The notes: generated from the sequence alone by a model not told the origin. A stretch of DNA of 23,454 nt from Clostridia bacterium (GCA_017648525.1 JAGCIP010000111.1:1-23454), one strand, 5' to 3'; counted from the first letter of the stretch, positions 1 through 8,495 are shown. Numbers and translations are program-made.

Positions 1-2
1 CC

Positions 3-1991
3 GTTGCGGGGATTTTGATGGAACTTGGCTTGGATGCGGCAACCGTCGCAGCCGCCTTTTTGCATGACGTGATTGAAGACACCCCTGTTTCAGAAGGGGA
101 TATAAGCAAAGAGTTTGGGGAAGAAGTTTTAGAATTAGTTGTTGGCGTTACCAAACTTGAAAAGATACGTTTTAATTCAAAAGAAGAAGAACAAGCGGAA
201 AATTTCCGTAAAATATTCGTTGCAATGGCAAAAGATATAAGGGTTATAATAATCAAGCTTGCCGACAGATTGCACAATATGCGTTCTTTGAATTTCTTGT
301 CTAAAGAGCGACAAACAAGAATGGCAAGAGAGACTTTAGACGTTTACGTTCCGCTTGCCGATAGACTTGGTATTTCGCAAATAAAATGTGAATTAGAAGA
401 CCTTTGTCTTAAATATTTAGAGCCGGATTTTTACGAATATTTATTAAGCAATATCGAATATCACGTTAAAGAAAGCGAAGAACTCGTTGAACACGTTGTA
501 AACGAAGTTAATACTTTGCTTAAAGATTCACACATAAGCGGGGAAGTTTTCGGTAGAAAAAAACATCTTTACAGTATATATAGAAAGATGAAAGAGCGTG
601 GCAAAACGCTTGAACAAATATACGATTTAGTTGCGATAAGAATTATAGTTAACACGGTTGACGAGTGTTATGAAGTGTTTGGCAAAATTCACCATATTTG
701 GAAACCTGTTCCGGGTAGAATTAAAGACTATATAGCGACGCCAAAGCCTAATATGTACCGCTCTTTACACACCACCGTCGTAACTAATTTCGGCAAGGTT
801 TTTGAAATTCAAATTAGAACTTACGAAATGAACCACGCCGCTGAATACGGTATTGCTGCGCATTGGAAATATAAAGAAAACAAAAAGGTGGCAGACGACC
901 TTGATACCCGACTATCTTGGATTAGAGAAGTTATGGAGTGGCAAGGCGGTCTAAAAGACAGCAAGGAATTTTTAAACTCACTTAAAGGCGATATATATAG
1001 TTCAGAAGTTTTAGTATTTACACCTAAAGGTGACGTAATAAGACTACCTAAAGATGCAACACCGCTTGATTTTGCATACAGTATCCACTCGGCGGTAGGT
1101 AATAAGTGCGTCGGTGCGAAAGTAAACTCTAAAATGGTTCCCCTAAACACCGTTTTGCAAGTAGGGGACGTGGTTGATATAATAACTTCTGCTTCATCTA
1201 AAGGACCGTCTTGGGACTGGCTTAAGATAGTAAAAAGTTCTAGCGCACGCGTAAAAATTAAACAATTCTTTAAGCGTGAGATGAAAGACGAGAACGTCAA
1301 GACGGGTAAAATTATGCTAGACGCCGAGGCAAAGCGTAGGGGTTATAATTTAAGCGAATTATTAACTGAAGATGCCTTTTTACATTTAGCGACCAAACTT
1401 TCTTTTAACAATCAGGAAGAAATGTTTGCGTCAATAGGCTACGGCGCAGTTTCGGTCAATCAAGTTTTAATTAAACTTATAGACTATTACAGGAAGAGCC
1501 AACCTCAACAAGAAATAACTAAATTCTTTAAGAGTAACAAAAAGAGTGACAGTAGTGTTAAAGTTAAAGGCATGGCTGGCATACTCGTTAGATTTGCTGG
1601 TTGTTGTAACCCTGTTCCAGGTGATGACATTGTTGGTTTTATTTCACGTGGGCATGGCGTAACTGTTCATAGGAGCGACTGCCCAAACCTTAAAAACACT
1701 CAAGACGACCGCTTAATTGAAGTTTCTTGGACGGATACAACCGATAGCGTTTATAACGTTGGCATTAAAGTTGTTGGAACGACTCAAACGGAAGTTTTAA
1801 CAATAGTTGCGGGTATCGTTTCGCAGTATAAACTAGAAATAGTTTCTACAAACGGCAGAACGGACACTAAAAACAATCAAGCAATTGTTGAATTCCATAT
1901 TCGACTAAACAGTAAAGACGAGTTGAATAATCTCATAAACAAATTGCGTCAAGACTCCAAAATTATCGACGTATTTAGGACGGCAAACTGA
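3..1991 (+). CDS. relA: Bifunctional (p)ppGpp synthetase/hydrolase, Rel/SpoT family (5' partial)
   Basis: Makes and degrades the alarmone (p)ppGpp, the stringent-response signal. The frame is open from base 3, and the first residues (VAGILMELGLDA) already lie inside the HD hydrolase domain, so roughly the first 60-70 residues are outside the window; the TTG and ATG at 15-20 are internal codons. Domains in order: HD hydrolase with HDVIEDT at 63-83; synthetase domain with RIKD at 717-728, the RxKD form typical of bifunctional enzymes, then PKPNMYRSLHT and EIQIRT; TGS domain (VFTPKGDVIRLP, from about 1014); a zinc-finger-like region with GCCNPVPGDD and RSDCPN; and a C-terminal ACT domain. The stop TGA overlaps the next gene's ATG by one base, implying translational coupling. 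Family assignment is firm. Bifunctionality is inferred from the intact HD motif and RxKD. Confidence 0.95.
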   Translation, partial: VAGILMELGLDAATVAAAFLHDVIEDTPVSEGDISKEFGEEVLELVVGVTKLEKIRFNSKEEEQAENFRKIFVAMAKDIRVIIIKLADRLHNMRSLNFLSKERQTRMARETLDVYVPLADRLGISQIKCELEDLCLKYLEPDFYEYLLSNIEYHVKESEELVEHVVNEVNTLLKDSHISGEVFGRKKHLYSIYRKMKERGKTLEQIYDLVAIRIIVNTVDECYEVFGKIHHIWKPVPGRIKDYIATPKPNMYRSLHTTVVTNFGKVFEIQIRTYEMNHAAEYGIAAHWKYKENKKVADDLDTRLSWIREVMEWQGGLKDSKEFLNSLKGDIYSSEVLVFTPKGDVIRLPKDATPLDFAYSIHSAVGNKCVGAKVNSKMVPLNTVLQVGDVVDIITSASSKGPSWDWLKIVKSSSARVKIKQFFKREMKDENVKTGKIMLDAEAKRRGYNLSELLTEDAFLHLATKLSFNNQEEMFASIGYGAVSVNQVLIKLIDYYRKSQPQQEITKFFKSNKKSDSSVKVKGMAGILVRFAGCCNPVPGDDIVGFISRGHGVTVHRSDCPNLKNTQDDRLIEVSWTDTTDSVYNVGIKVVGTTQTEVLTIVAGIVSQYKLEIVSTNGRTDTKNNQAIVEFHIRLNSKDELNNLINKLRQDSKIIDVFRTAN

Positions 1992-2605
1992 TGAAATTAT
2001 ATCATTTATCGTCAGGCCCGCTACGAGTAAACACCTATTTTTTAGTTAACGAAGACGGACGTGCGGTGGTTATAGACGGTGGGGAAAATTACAAAAAAGT
2101 TAAACAAGTAGAAAGTGAATACGGTTTTAAAATTTGCGCGGTTCTTTTAACACATGCGCATTTTGACCACGCAGGCAACGCAAAAAAATTGCAAGATGAC
2201 GGTGCGAAAGTTTACGTTAGTGAGTTAGATGCTAAAAAACTTTTAAACGACGATAATTTGGGTAAGGATTTCGGCAGAAAATTCGAATATTTAATTGCCG
2301 ATTATACTTTTACCGACGGACAAGAATTAGAAGTTTGCGGAATAAAAATAAAGGCGCTAATAACCCCTGGTCATACCGACGGCTCGGCTTGTTTTATCGT
2401 TGATAATATGTTGTTTACGGGGGATACGCTGTTTTTAGAAAGCGTTGGCAGAACGGACTTTAAAACAGGGAATCGTGAAGAATTAATCAAGTCGGTTAAA
2501 CGATTGTTTGATTTGGACGGAGATTACGTCGTTTATCCAGGTCATCAAGAGTTTACCACCCTTTCACACGAAAGAAAAAATAATGGATTCGTAGATTATG
2601 ATTGA
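1991..2605 (+). CDS. MBL-fold metallo-hydrolase (glyoxalase II-like, YqgX type)
   Basis: A 204-residue single-domain metallo-beta-lactamase-fold protein. All the metal ligands of a dinuclear site are visible: the THAHFDH motif with H55, H57, D59 and H60, then H128 in TPGHTDG, D145 in FTGDTLF and H185 in YPGHQ. The length and the GHTDGS/SVGRTDF pattern fit the short hydroxyacylglutathione-hydrolase-like proteins of Bacillota such as B. subtilis YqgX; these lack the C-terminal substrate domain of true glyoxalase II, so the thioester substrate is unknown. It starts on the A of the relA stop codon and its end overlaps hemZ by 8 bases. A relA-(dtd)-MBL-hemZ order is common in Clostridia. Cytoplasmic, with no signal peptide. 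Confidence 0.9.
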   Translation: MKLYHLSSGPLRVNTYFLVNEDGRAVVIDGGENYKKVKQVESEYGFKICAVLLTHAHFDHAGNAKKLQDDGAKVYVSELDAKKLLNDDNLGKDFGRKFEYLIADYTFTDGQELEVCGIKIKALITPGHTDGSACFIVDNMLFTGDTLFLESVGRTDFKTGNREELIKSVKRLFDLDGDYVVYPGHQEFTTLSHERKNNGFVDYD

Positions 2606-3968
2606 TACAGATCTTGTCTTTTGTCAAAATGAATTGATAGACGTAATAAATCTTTTTAACGGTGCGGAAAATTTGAAAATTCGTCACCGTTTTAAAAAGA
2701 GCGAAAATAAATTCGTTAATACCGTAACCGTAGACGGACAAGTTTACGCTTATGGTAATTTCGTTTGTTTTGATGGGGAAATAGAAGAAAAACGTTTGAC
2801 AAAAAGGTACGCCAAACTTTCACTTTATAAAGCACTTTCAAAACATTTTAACGTAGAGTTACCGTGGGGTGCTTTGACGGGAATAAGACCTACTAAACTT
2901 GCTTATCAACAATTAGAAAAGACGGGCGAGTTTAAAGAGTTTTTTACCGACGTTATGAAAGTTAGTAAGGAAAAAACCCAACTTGTTGAACAAGTTATCG
3001 ACACGCAAAAAGGCATTTACGAAACAAACGACGACAACACCGACTTCTTTGTTTTCGTTCCCTTTTGTCCATCAAGATGCAAATACTGTTCGTTCATTTG
3101 CGCAGACGTGAAAAGTTCTCAAAAATACGTTGAGCAATACGTAGACGCATTAGTAGAAGAAATAGAGTATTCTAAAAGGTTCGTTAAAAGACTTCGCAGT
3201 ATTTACGTTGGTGGCGGAACGCCCGTTTCATTAGAAGATAGACAACTTGAAAGAATACTTCGTGCCGTTAGTAAAATTAACACGGGTGTAGAGTTTACGG
3301 TTGAAGCAGGCAGACCGGATAGAATTACAAAAAGTAATTTGAAATTATTAAAAGATTACGGTGTCACTCGTATTTGCATTAATCCGCAAACTTTTAATAA
3401 TAAAACACTTGAACTCTTGGGTAGAAATCATACTGCGCAAGACGTTTTCGATACATATGAAATGGCAAAGTCCGATTTTTCTATCAATATGGATTTGATT
3501 GCAGGGTTAACAGGCGAGAGTTTTGAAGACTTTAAGTTTAGTTTAGACACGGCAAAATCACTTTCGCCCGACAATATAACCGTACATACGCTATGTATTA
3601 AAAAAGGTTCAAAATTAGCCGAAACAGAAAGTCGTCTTTCGGGAAAAATCGTTGCGGATATGGTTGATTACGCAAGAGAGCAGTTGACAAACGGTGGTTA
3701 TTCGCCTTATTACTTATATAGACAAAAATATATGGCGGGCAATCTTGAAAACGTTGGCTACACTAAAAAAGGCAAGGCTTGTATTTACAACGTTAACGTT
3801 ATGGAAGAAATTTCAAACACGGTGGCGTGTGGTGCAAACGCTATAAGCAAAAGGGTTTATAACGGTGGCGAAAGAATAGAGAGGTTGGCAACCCCTAAAG
3901 ACGTGTTGACATATTTGAATAAGCGTGATATAATAAGAGAACAAAAGGAAAAATTTTTTGAGTTTTAG
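2598..3968 (+). CDS. hemZ: HemZ-type radical SAM protein (coproporphyrinogen dehydrogenase-like)
   Basis: A 456-residue radical SAM enzyme. The [4Fe-4S]/SAM motif CxxxCxxC is C157-C161-C164 in PFCPSRCKYCSF, and the SAM-binding GGGTP is at 205-209. The N-terminal region with GALTGIRPTK (91-100) is a hallmark of the HemZ branch and separates it from plain HemN/HemW. HemZ is annotated as oxygen-independent coproporphyrinogen III dehydrogenase, but many HemZ/HemW-like proteins may not be heme enzymes; no other heme genes are visible here, so the substrate is uncertain. The ATG at 2598 overlaps the end of the MBL gene by 8 bases with no good Shine-Dalgarno sequence, so translation is probably coupled. 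The length is slightly below that of the B. subtilis protein. Confidence 0.88.
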   Translation: MIDTDLVFCQNELIDVINLFNGAENLKIRHRFKKSENKFVNTVTVDGQVYAYGNFVCFDGEIEEKRLTKRYAKLSLYKALSKHFNVELPWGALTGIRPTKLAYQQLEKTGEFKEFFTDVMKVSKEKTQLVEQVIDTQKGIYETNDDNTDFFVFVPFCPSRCKYCSFICADVKSSQKYVEQYVDALVEEIEYSKRFVKRLRSIYVGGGTPVSLEDRQLERILRAVSKINTGVEFTVEAGRPDRITKSNLKLLKDYGVTRICINPQTFNNKTLELLGRNHTAQDVFDTYEMAKSDFSINMDLIAGLTGESFEDFKFSLDTAKSLSPDNITVHTLCIKKGSKLAETESRLSGKIVADMVDYAREQLTNGGYSPYYLYRQKYMAGNLENVGYTKKGKACIYNVNVMEEISNTVACGANAISKRVYNGGERIERLATPKDVLTYLNKRDIIREQKEKFFEF

Positions 3969-3983
3969 TTTAGGAGAAAAAAT

Positions 3984-5000
3984 ATGAAATTAATATCCTT
4001 TGCTGTTCCGTGTTTTAACTCTGCGGAATATATGGATAAATGTATTGAATCTTTGTTAAAGGCTGGGGAAGAAGCCGAAATTATAATCGTTAACGACGGC
4101 TCTACCAAAGATAACACAAAGGAAATTGCAGACGCATACGCAGAAAAATACCCGACTATTATTAAAGCGGTGCATAAAGAAAATGGTGGACACGGTGATG
4201 CTTGTAATTTTGGGTTAAAAAATGCAACGGGTAAATATTTTAAGGTTGTTGACTCTGACGACTGGGTTGACGAACAAGCACTTAAAAAGATTATGGATAC
4301 CATACGTGCTTTTGAAGATAACGCACCCGATTGTTTGCTTGTAAACTACGTTTACGAACACGTTTATAATAACACCAGCCGTTTGGTTTCTTACGTTAAA
4401 GAATGTCCTGTTGAAAAGGAATTCACTTTTGAAGATACTAAAAAGTTTGCGGTTGGAAAGTTTATCGCAATGCATAGCCTTATTTATAAGACTTCACTTT
4501 TAAAAGACATAGGCTTAGAACTTCCAAAACACACTTTCTACGTTGATAATATTTTAATTTATCAACCGTTGCCATACGTAAAAAGTTTCTATTATCTCAA
4601 CGTGGATTTTTATAGGTATTTTATCGGTAGACCCGACCAGTCTGTTGCTGAAAGCGTTATTATGAAACGTATCGACCAACACATAAGGGTTACTAAAATA
4701 ATGTTAGGTTGCCACAATCTTAACGAAATTGCAAAAAAATCGCCTAAACTTTATAAATATATGTTATCGCACATTTCAATAATGATGACTATAAATAGTA
4801 TATATTTGATCAAAATAGGGGGCAAAGAAAGTTATCAAAAGAAAAAGGAACTTTGGCAAGAGTTAAAGGGAAAAGACATAATCACCTACAAAAAATGCAA
4901 ACGCAAATTCGTTGGATTAACGTCCTATAACAATAAAATTGTTTGCAACATATGTAAAGGCATTTACGTAATAGTGAGAAAAATCTTTAAATTTAACTAA
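3984..5000 (+). CDS. Glycosyltransferase family 2
   Basis: A 338-residue GT-A fold glycosyltransferase that would transfer a sugar from a nucleotide-sugar donor. Motifs seen: N-terminal FAVPCFNSAEYMDKC, the NDGS motif at 37-40, and the metal-binding DSDD at 90-93, followed by W94. The catalytic domain fills about residues 1-200; the rest has no recognised motif and ends in a basic, hydrophobic tail (VIVRKIFKFN) that could touch the membrane, though there is no clear transmembrane helix. An AGGAG ribosome site sits at 3971-3975, and the gene follows hemZ by 15 bases, so it is probably in the same transcript. Family 2 enzymes are not usually part of the relA-hemZ cluster, so this looks like a local insertion. 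Acceptor and product cannot be told from sequence. Confidence 0.88.
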   Translation: MKLISFAVPCFNSAEYMDKCIESLLKAGEEAEIIIVNDGSTKDNTKEIADAYAEKYPTIIKAVHKENGGHGDACNFGLKNATGKYFKVVDSDDWVDEQALKKIMDTIRAFEDNAPDCLLVNYVYEHVYNNTSRLVSYVKECPVEKEFTFEDTKKFAVGKFIAMHSLIYKTSLLKDIGLELPKHTFYVDNILIYQPLPYVKSFYYLNVDFYRYFIGRPDQSVAESVIMKRIDQHIRVTKIMLGCHNLNEIAKKSPKLYKYMLSHISIMMTINSIYLIKIGGKESYQKKKELWQELKGKDIITYKKCKRKFVGLTSYNNKIVCNICKGIYVIVRKIFKFN

Positions 5001-5027
5001 AAAAGCCGTAAAAAAAGAAAAAAATAG

Positions 5028-5056
5028 TTTACAAAAGGTAATAATTTTGGTATACT
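5028..5056 (+). promoter_or_regulatory. Sigma-70-type promoter for rpsO
   Basis: The -35 TTTACA at 5028-5033 and -10 TATACT at 5051-5056 are separated by exactly 17 bases, each matching the consensus at 5 of 6 positions. Transcription is expected to begin near 5063. It lies just downstream of the glycosyltransferase stop codon and opens the rpsO-pnp unit. Confidence 0.8.
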
Positions 5057-5062
5057 AAATAG

Positions 5063-5153
5063 GCTTGATACTTTTTGCAAGGTTTGTGGGTTCTCCACCC
5101 CTAACTTTGTTTAAAGCGAATTATTCCATTAAATAACAGGAGGTAAAACGAAA
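5063..5153 (+). ncRNA. Structured 5' leader of rpsO, candidate S15 autoregulatory RNA
   Basis: About 90 bases of leader precede rpsO. A clear extended hairpin can be drawn: AAGGTT (5079-5084) pairs with AACTTT (5103-5108), and after an internal loop GTGG (5086-5089) pairs with CCAC (5095-5098). CTTT at 5071-5074 can close against AAAG at 5113-5116. The AGGAGGT ribosome site is at 5138-5144, outside the stem. Ribosomal protein S15 represses its own mRNA through leader structures in several bacteria, including Bacillota, and the fold here (a G-U/G-C containing stem) is compatible with that. The structure is seen; regulation by S15 is inferred. Confidence 0.5.
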
Positions 5154-5417
5154 ATGGAAAAAGCAAAGAAGGCAGAAATTATAGCAAAGTTTGGTCATCA
5201 CGAAGGTGACACCGGTTCAGCAGAAGTTCAAATTGCACTTTTGACTGAAAGAATCAATCATTTAAATGCGCATCTTATTGCAAACAAAAACGACAATCAT
5301 TCAAGACGTGGTCTTATGAAAATGGTTGGTGAAAGACGTGGTCTTTTGAAGTATTTGCAAGAAGTTGATATCGAAAGATACAGAAAAGTTATTTCGGATT
5401 TAAATTTGAGAAAGTAA
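5154..5417 (+). CDS. rpsO: 30S ribosomal protein S15
   Basis: An 87-residue protein, within the usual 86-90 residue range of bacterial S15. It binds 16S rRNA helices 20-22 early in assembly of the small subunit. Conserved blocks are present: FGHHEGDTGSAEVQIALLTERINHLNAHL (about 13-41), then NDNHSRRGLMKMVGERRGLLKYL (about 45-68), with the His-Asp and Ser-Arg-Arg contacts to rRNA intact. A perfect AGGAGGT sits 9 bases before the ATG. The gene is followed by pnp, the standard pairing in most bacteria, where the two are co-transcribed and the intervening region controls pnp. Confidence 0.97.
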   Translation: MEKAKKAEIIAKFGHHEGDTGSAEVQIALLTERINHLNAHLIANKNDNHSRRGLMKMVGERRGLLKYLQEVDIERYRKVISDLNLRK

Positions 5418-5423
5418 GAGGTC

Positions 5424-5456
5424 GTGGCGGCATAATTTTTTGTCGCCCGATTTTTT
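5424..5456 (+). terminator. Candidate (leaky) intrinsic terminator between rpsO and pnp
   Basis: GGCGGC at 5426-5431 pairs with GTCGCC at 5442-5447 (one G-T pair) around a 10-base AT-rich loop, and is followed after CGA by six T residues at 5451-5456. This has the form of a rho-independent terminator. Because pnp has no obvious promoter of its own, it may be an attenuator that lets part of the transcription through. Confidence 0.5.
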
Positions 5457-5475
5457 GTTAAAGAAAAGAAATTTT

Positions 5476-5498
5476 CGTTCGTGCGGGTTGTGCGAGCG
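5476..5498 (+). promoter_or_regulatory. Stem-loop in the pnp leader
   Basis: CGTTCG (5476-5481) pairs with CGAGCG (5493-5498) around an 11-base loop, 33 bases upstream of the pnp start codon. In Escherichia coli a leader hairpin of pnp is cut by RNase III and then used for PNPase autoregulation; a similar role here is only an analogy. Confidence 0.4.
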
Positions 5499-5531
5499 TT
5501 CAAAAAATAAGAGTTGAAATAGGAGAAAAAA

Positions 5532-7628
5532 ATGACAGAAACTTTTAGAGTATTCAAAACCACCGTCGGCGGTAGAGAATTAGTTGTTGAAACCGGCAAG
5601 TATGCTGAACAAACCAACGGTTCTTGCGTTGTTCGTTGTGGAGAAACGGCGGTAATGGTAAACGTTACGATGGCGCCAAGCCCCCGTGACGGAATGGACT
5701 ACTTCCCCTTGGGCGTAGACTTTGAAGAAAAGATGTATTCAATCGGCAAAATTCCCGGTGGATTTAAGAAGAGAGAGGGCAGAGCGTCTGATAAGGCTAT
5801 TCTTACTAGCAGACTTATCGACAGACCTATCCGTCCCTTGTTCCCCAAAGGGTTGTTTAACGACGTAATCGTAATTGCAACCGCACTTTCAGTTGAACCG
5901 GACGTTCAACCCGAAGTTCTTGCAATGCTTGGTAGTTCAATTGCAATCAGCATTTCAGACATACCTTTTGCAGGTCCTACGGGTAGCGTAGTAGTTGGTA
6001 TGGTTGACGGCGAATACGTTATCAACCCCGACGAAGCACAACGTGCAAAGAGTGTTCTCACTCTTAACCTTGCTGGTACGAAAGATGCAATTATGATGGT
6101 TGAAGCAGGCGCAAACGAAATTAGCGACGACGAAATGGTTGGCGCAATCTTATTTGGTCACGAAGAAATTAAACGTCTTTGTGCATTCCAAGAAGAAATC
6201 GTTAAAGCAATCGGCAAGCCCAAAAAGGAAATGGAATTCTACCACGTTCCCGAAGAAATCGACAACGCAGTTAGAGCGTATGCAGACAAAATGCTTGATG
6301 ATGCACTTGATACCTTTGACCGTCACGAAAGACAAGCAGGTCAAGACAAGGTTGAAAAGGCTTGCTTAGAACATTTTGCAGACGAATTTGCTGGTAAAGA
6401 AAGAGAAATTAAAGATGCACTTTATTATATGACCAAAGAAAAAGTTCGTGCAAAAATCACTAATACAGGTATTCGTCCTGACGGAAGAAAACTTGACGAA
6501 GTTAGAAAGATTTGGTGTGAAGCGGGCGTTCTTCCCAGAGTACACGGTTCGGGCGTATTTACCCGTGGTATGACTCAAGTTTTATCAACTTGTACTTTAG
6601 GTATGCTTAGTGAAGCACAAAAACTTGAAGGTCTTGATGGCGAAAGCGAAAAGAGATATATGCATCAATATAACATGCCAGGTTACGCTTCTGGTGAAGC
6701 AAAACCCTTAAGAAGTCCTGGTAGACGTGAAATCGGTCACGGCGCACTTGCTGAAAGAGCGTTAGAACCGGTTATCCCCAGCGAAGATGAATTCCCTTAC
6801 GCTATAAGAATCGTATCAGAAGTTATGAGTTCTAACGGCTCTACTTCTCAAGGTAGCGTATGTGGTTCAACTTTAGCACTTATGGATGCAGGCGTTCCTA
6901 TTAAAGCACCCGTTGCTGGTATTGCTATGGGTCTTATCAAAGACACCGAGTCTGGCAAAGTTTCTATTCTTTCAGATATACAAGGTTTAGAAGACTTCCT
7001 TGGCGATATGGACTTTAAGGTTGCAGGAACTGAAAAGGGTATCACCGCAATCCAAATGGACATTAAGATTAAAGGTATTGACGAACAAATTTTGAGAAAG
7101 GCAATTGCACAAGCAAACGTTGGCAGACAATATATTTTAAGCAAGATGCTTGAAGTTATCGACCAACCCAGAGCAGAACTTTCAAAATATGCTCCAAGAA
7201 TTATATCTTTCAATATTAACCCTGAAAAGATTGGTGACGTTGTTGGTAAACAAGGTAAAGTAATTAACAAGATTATCGAAGAAACAGGTGTTAAGATTGA
7301 TATTGACGACGACGGAAGAGTTAATATTGCAACAGTTGGTAACGCTGAAAATGCTGAAAGAGCAAAAGCGATTATTCTTTCGATTGCTAAAGACCCTGAA
7401 GTTGGCGATATGTTCATTAGCGAAGTAGTAAGAATTCTTCCTAAAGTGGGAGCGTTCTGTGAATTAGCACCTGGAAAAGATGGACTTATTCACATAAGCA
7501 AGATGAGTGAAAAACGCATTAACAACGTAGAAGAAGTTTTGCATATAGGTGACAAGGTTAAAGTAGAAATCATCAAAATTGGTGAAAAGGGTATTGACCT
7601 TAAACTTTTAGAAATTATAAACGACTAG
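5532..7628 (+). CDS. pnp: Polyribonucleotide nucleotidyltransferase (PNPase)
   Basis: A 698-residue 3'-5' phosphorolytic exoribonuclease that degrades RNA to nucleoside diphosphates as a trimer. Domains: first RNase PH domain (about 10-220, with GKIPGGFKKREGR and LIDRPIRPLFP); a helical linker; second RNase PH domain (about 314-550, starting IRPDGRKLDEVR), holding the catalytic segment GLEDFLGDMDFKVAGT with its conserved aspartates; KH domain (about 558-615, with GKQGKVINKI as the GxxG loop); and S1 domain (about 622-690, GLIHISKMS). All are intact and the length is typical. The ATG has AGGAG at 5521-5525. It is downstream of rpsO, and its gene ends just before a strong terminator. Confidence 0.97.
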   Translation: MTETFRVFKTTVGGRELVVETGKYAEQTNGSCVVRCGETAVMVNVTMAPSPRDGMDYFPLGVDFEEKMYSIGKIPGGFKKREGRASDKAILTSRLIDRPIRPLFPKGLFNDVIVIATALSVEPDVQPEVLAMLGSSIAISISDIPFAGPTGSVVVGMVDGEYVINPDEAQRAKSVLTLNLAGTKDAIMMVEAGANEISDDEMVGAILFGHEEIKRLCAFQEEIVKAIGKPKKEMEFYHVPEEIDNAVRAYADKMLDDALDTFDRHERQAGQDKVEKACLEHFADEFAGKEREIKDALYYMTKEKVRAKITNTGIRPDGRKLDEVRKIWCEAGVLPRVHGSGVFTRGMTQVLSTCTLGMLSEAQKLEGLDGESEKRYMHQYNMPGYASGEAKPLRSPGRREIGHGALAERALEPVIPSEDEFPYAIRIVSEVMSSNGSTSQGSVCGSTLALMDAGVPIKAPVAGIAMGLIKDTESGKVSILSDIQGLEDFLGDMDFKVAGTEKGITAIQMDIKIKGIDEQILRKAIAQANVGRQYILSKMLEVIDQPRAELSKYAPRIISFNINPEKIGDVVGKQGKVINKIIEETGVKIDIDDDGRVNIATVGNAENAERAKAIILSIAKDPEVGDMFISEVVRILPKVGAFCELAPGKDGLIHISKMSEKRINNVEEVLHIGDKVKVEIIKIGEKGIDLKLLEIIND

Positions 7629-7643
7629 TATTAGACTTAAAGA

Positions 7644-7678
7644 AATATGCAAGGTAAACTGCCTTGCATATTTTTTTT
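7644..7678 (+). terminator. Intrinsic terminator after pnp
   Basis: An 11-bp perfect stem, AATATGCAAGG (7644-7654) with CCTTGCATATT (7662-7672), a 7-base loop, and a run of T residues to 7678. It ends the rpsO-pnp unit. Confidence 0.9.
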
Positions 7679-7760
7679 GAGATTTTAGCATAAAAACTTC
7701 TTTATTTTTAAGTAATTTTATATACTTTCTAACGCATAAACTTGTATAGGGAGATATAAA

Positions 7761-8474
7761 ATGAAGAAACTAAATAAAAGAATAGCGGTTATAACAAACA
7801 CATTATTATCTATAATAATAGTCGTGGTGTGCGTCGTGAGTTTTTTGCCTGATACAGCTTTGCCTATATACGGCGGGGAAGAGATTTCGGCAATATACAA
7901 CGGAAACAGAGCGCATAAAAACGTTTCGTTAATGTTTAACGTTTACGAAAATACAAAAGTAGTTAACGGAATAATAGACGTTTTAGACGAGCACGGCGCA
8001 AATGCAACCTTTTTTGTGGGTGGCTGTTGGGCAGACGACAACGGCGAAACGCTTATTAGAATAGTTTCAAGTGGACACGAGATTGCAAATCACGGCTATT
8101 TTCATAAAGACCACAAAAAACTTAACTACCAACAAAACGAACAAGAGATAGCGTTAACCGACAGTATAATACGTGCGCTTTGCGGGATAAAGCCAACCCT
8201 TTTTGCGCCACCGTCGGGCAGTTTTTCTAATCAAACGCTTGAGGTTGCGTTTAATTTAAATTACAAGGTCATAATGTGGTCGAAAGACACTATTGACTGG
8301 CGAGATAAAGACGGAGCATTAATAATTAAAAGAGCAACTGATAATTTAGAAAACGGCGATTTAGTGCTTATGCACCCAAAAGAGCATACCTTAAAAGTGT
8401 TGCATGATATTTTATCGTATTATGAAAGCGTAGGGTTTAAAGTTGTTACGGTTAGCGAAAATTTAATGGATTAA
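7761..8474 (+). CDS. ylxY: YlxY-type polysaccharide deacetylase-like protein, catalytic motif degenerate
   Basis: A 237-residue protein with an N-terminal membrane anchor (about 8-30) and an extracytoplasmic NodB-like carbohydrate esterase 4 domain. The family's TFDDG metal/base motif is replaced by LMFNVYEN (57-64), so both usual aspartates are missing. HGYFH (111-115), FAPPSGSF (148-155), WSKDTIDW (173-180) and LMHP (203-206) remain. That pattern matches the YlxY subfamily, which sits directly after pnp in Bacillus and is linked to spore formers; its lack of TFDDG is, as far as I recall, a family trait. AGGGAGAT lies just before the ATG. It is separated from pnp by a terminator, and I see only a weak promoter candidate (TATACT at 7721-7726, poor -35). 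Deacetylase activity is doubtful. Confidence 0.82.
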   Translation: MKKLNKRIAVITNTLLSIIIVVVCVVSFLPDTALPIYGGEEISAIYNGNRAHKNVSLMFNVYENTKVVNGIIDVLDEHGANATFFVGGCWADDNGETLIRIVSSGHEIANHGYFHKDHKKLNYQQNEQEIALTDSIIRALCGIKPTLFAPPSGSFSNQTLEVAFNLNYKVIMWSKDTIDWRDKDGALIIKRATDNLENGDLVLMHPKEHTLKVLHDILSYYESVGFKVVTVSENLMD

Positions 8475-8495
8475 CGTACATATTTGGAGAAATAA

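Noticed and set aside
821..1300. 159-codon minus-strand frame within relA
   Set aside because: It is antisense to the conserved synthetase and TGS domains, and nothing in it looks like a real protein.
6848..7417. Long open frame on the minus strand within pnp
   Set aside because: It is antisense to conserved PNPase coding sequence, has no recognisable domain, and reflects codon bias.
7666..7697. Sigma-E-like promoter (GCATATT, then CATAAAAA) before ylxY
   Set aside because: The -35 is simply the 3' arm of the pnp terminator, the -10 matches only 6 of 8 positions, and sporulation in this organism is unproven.
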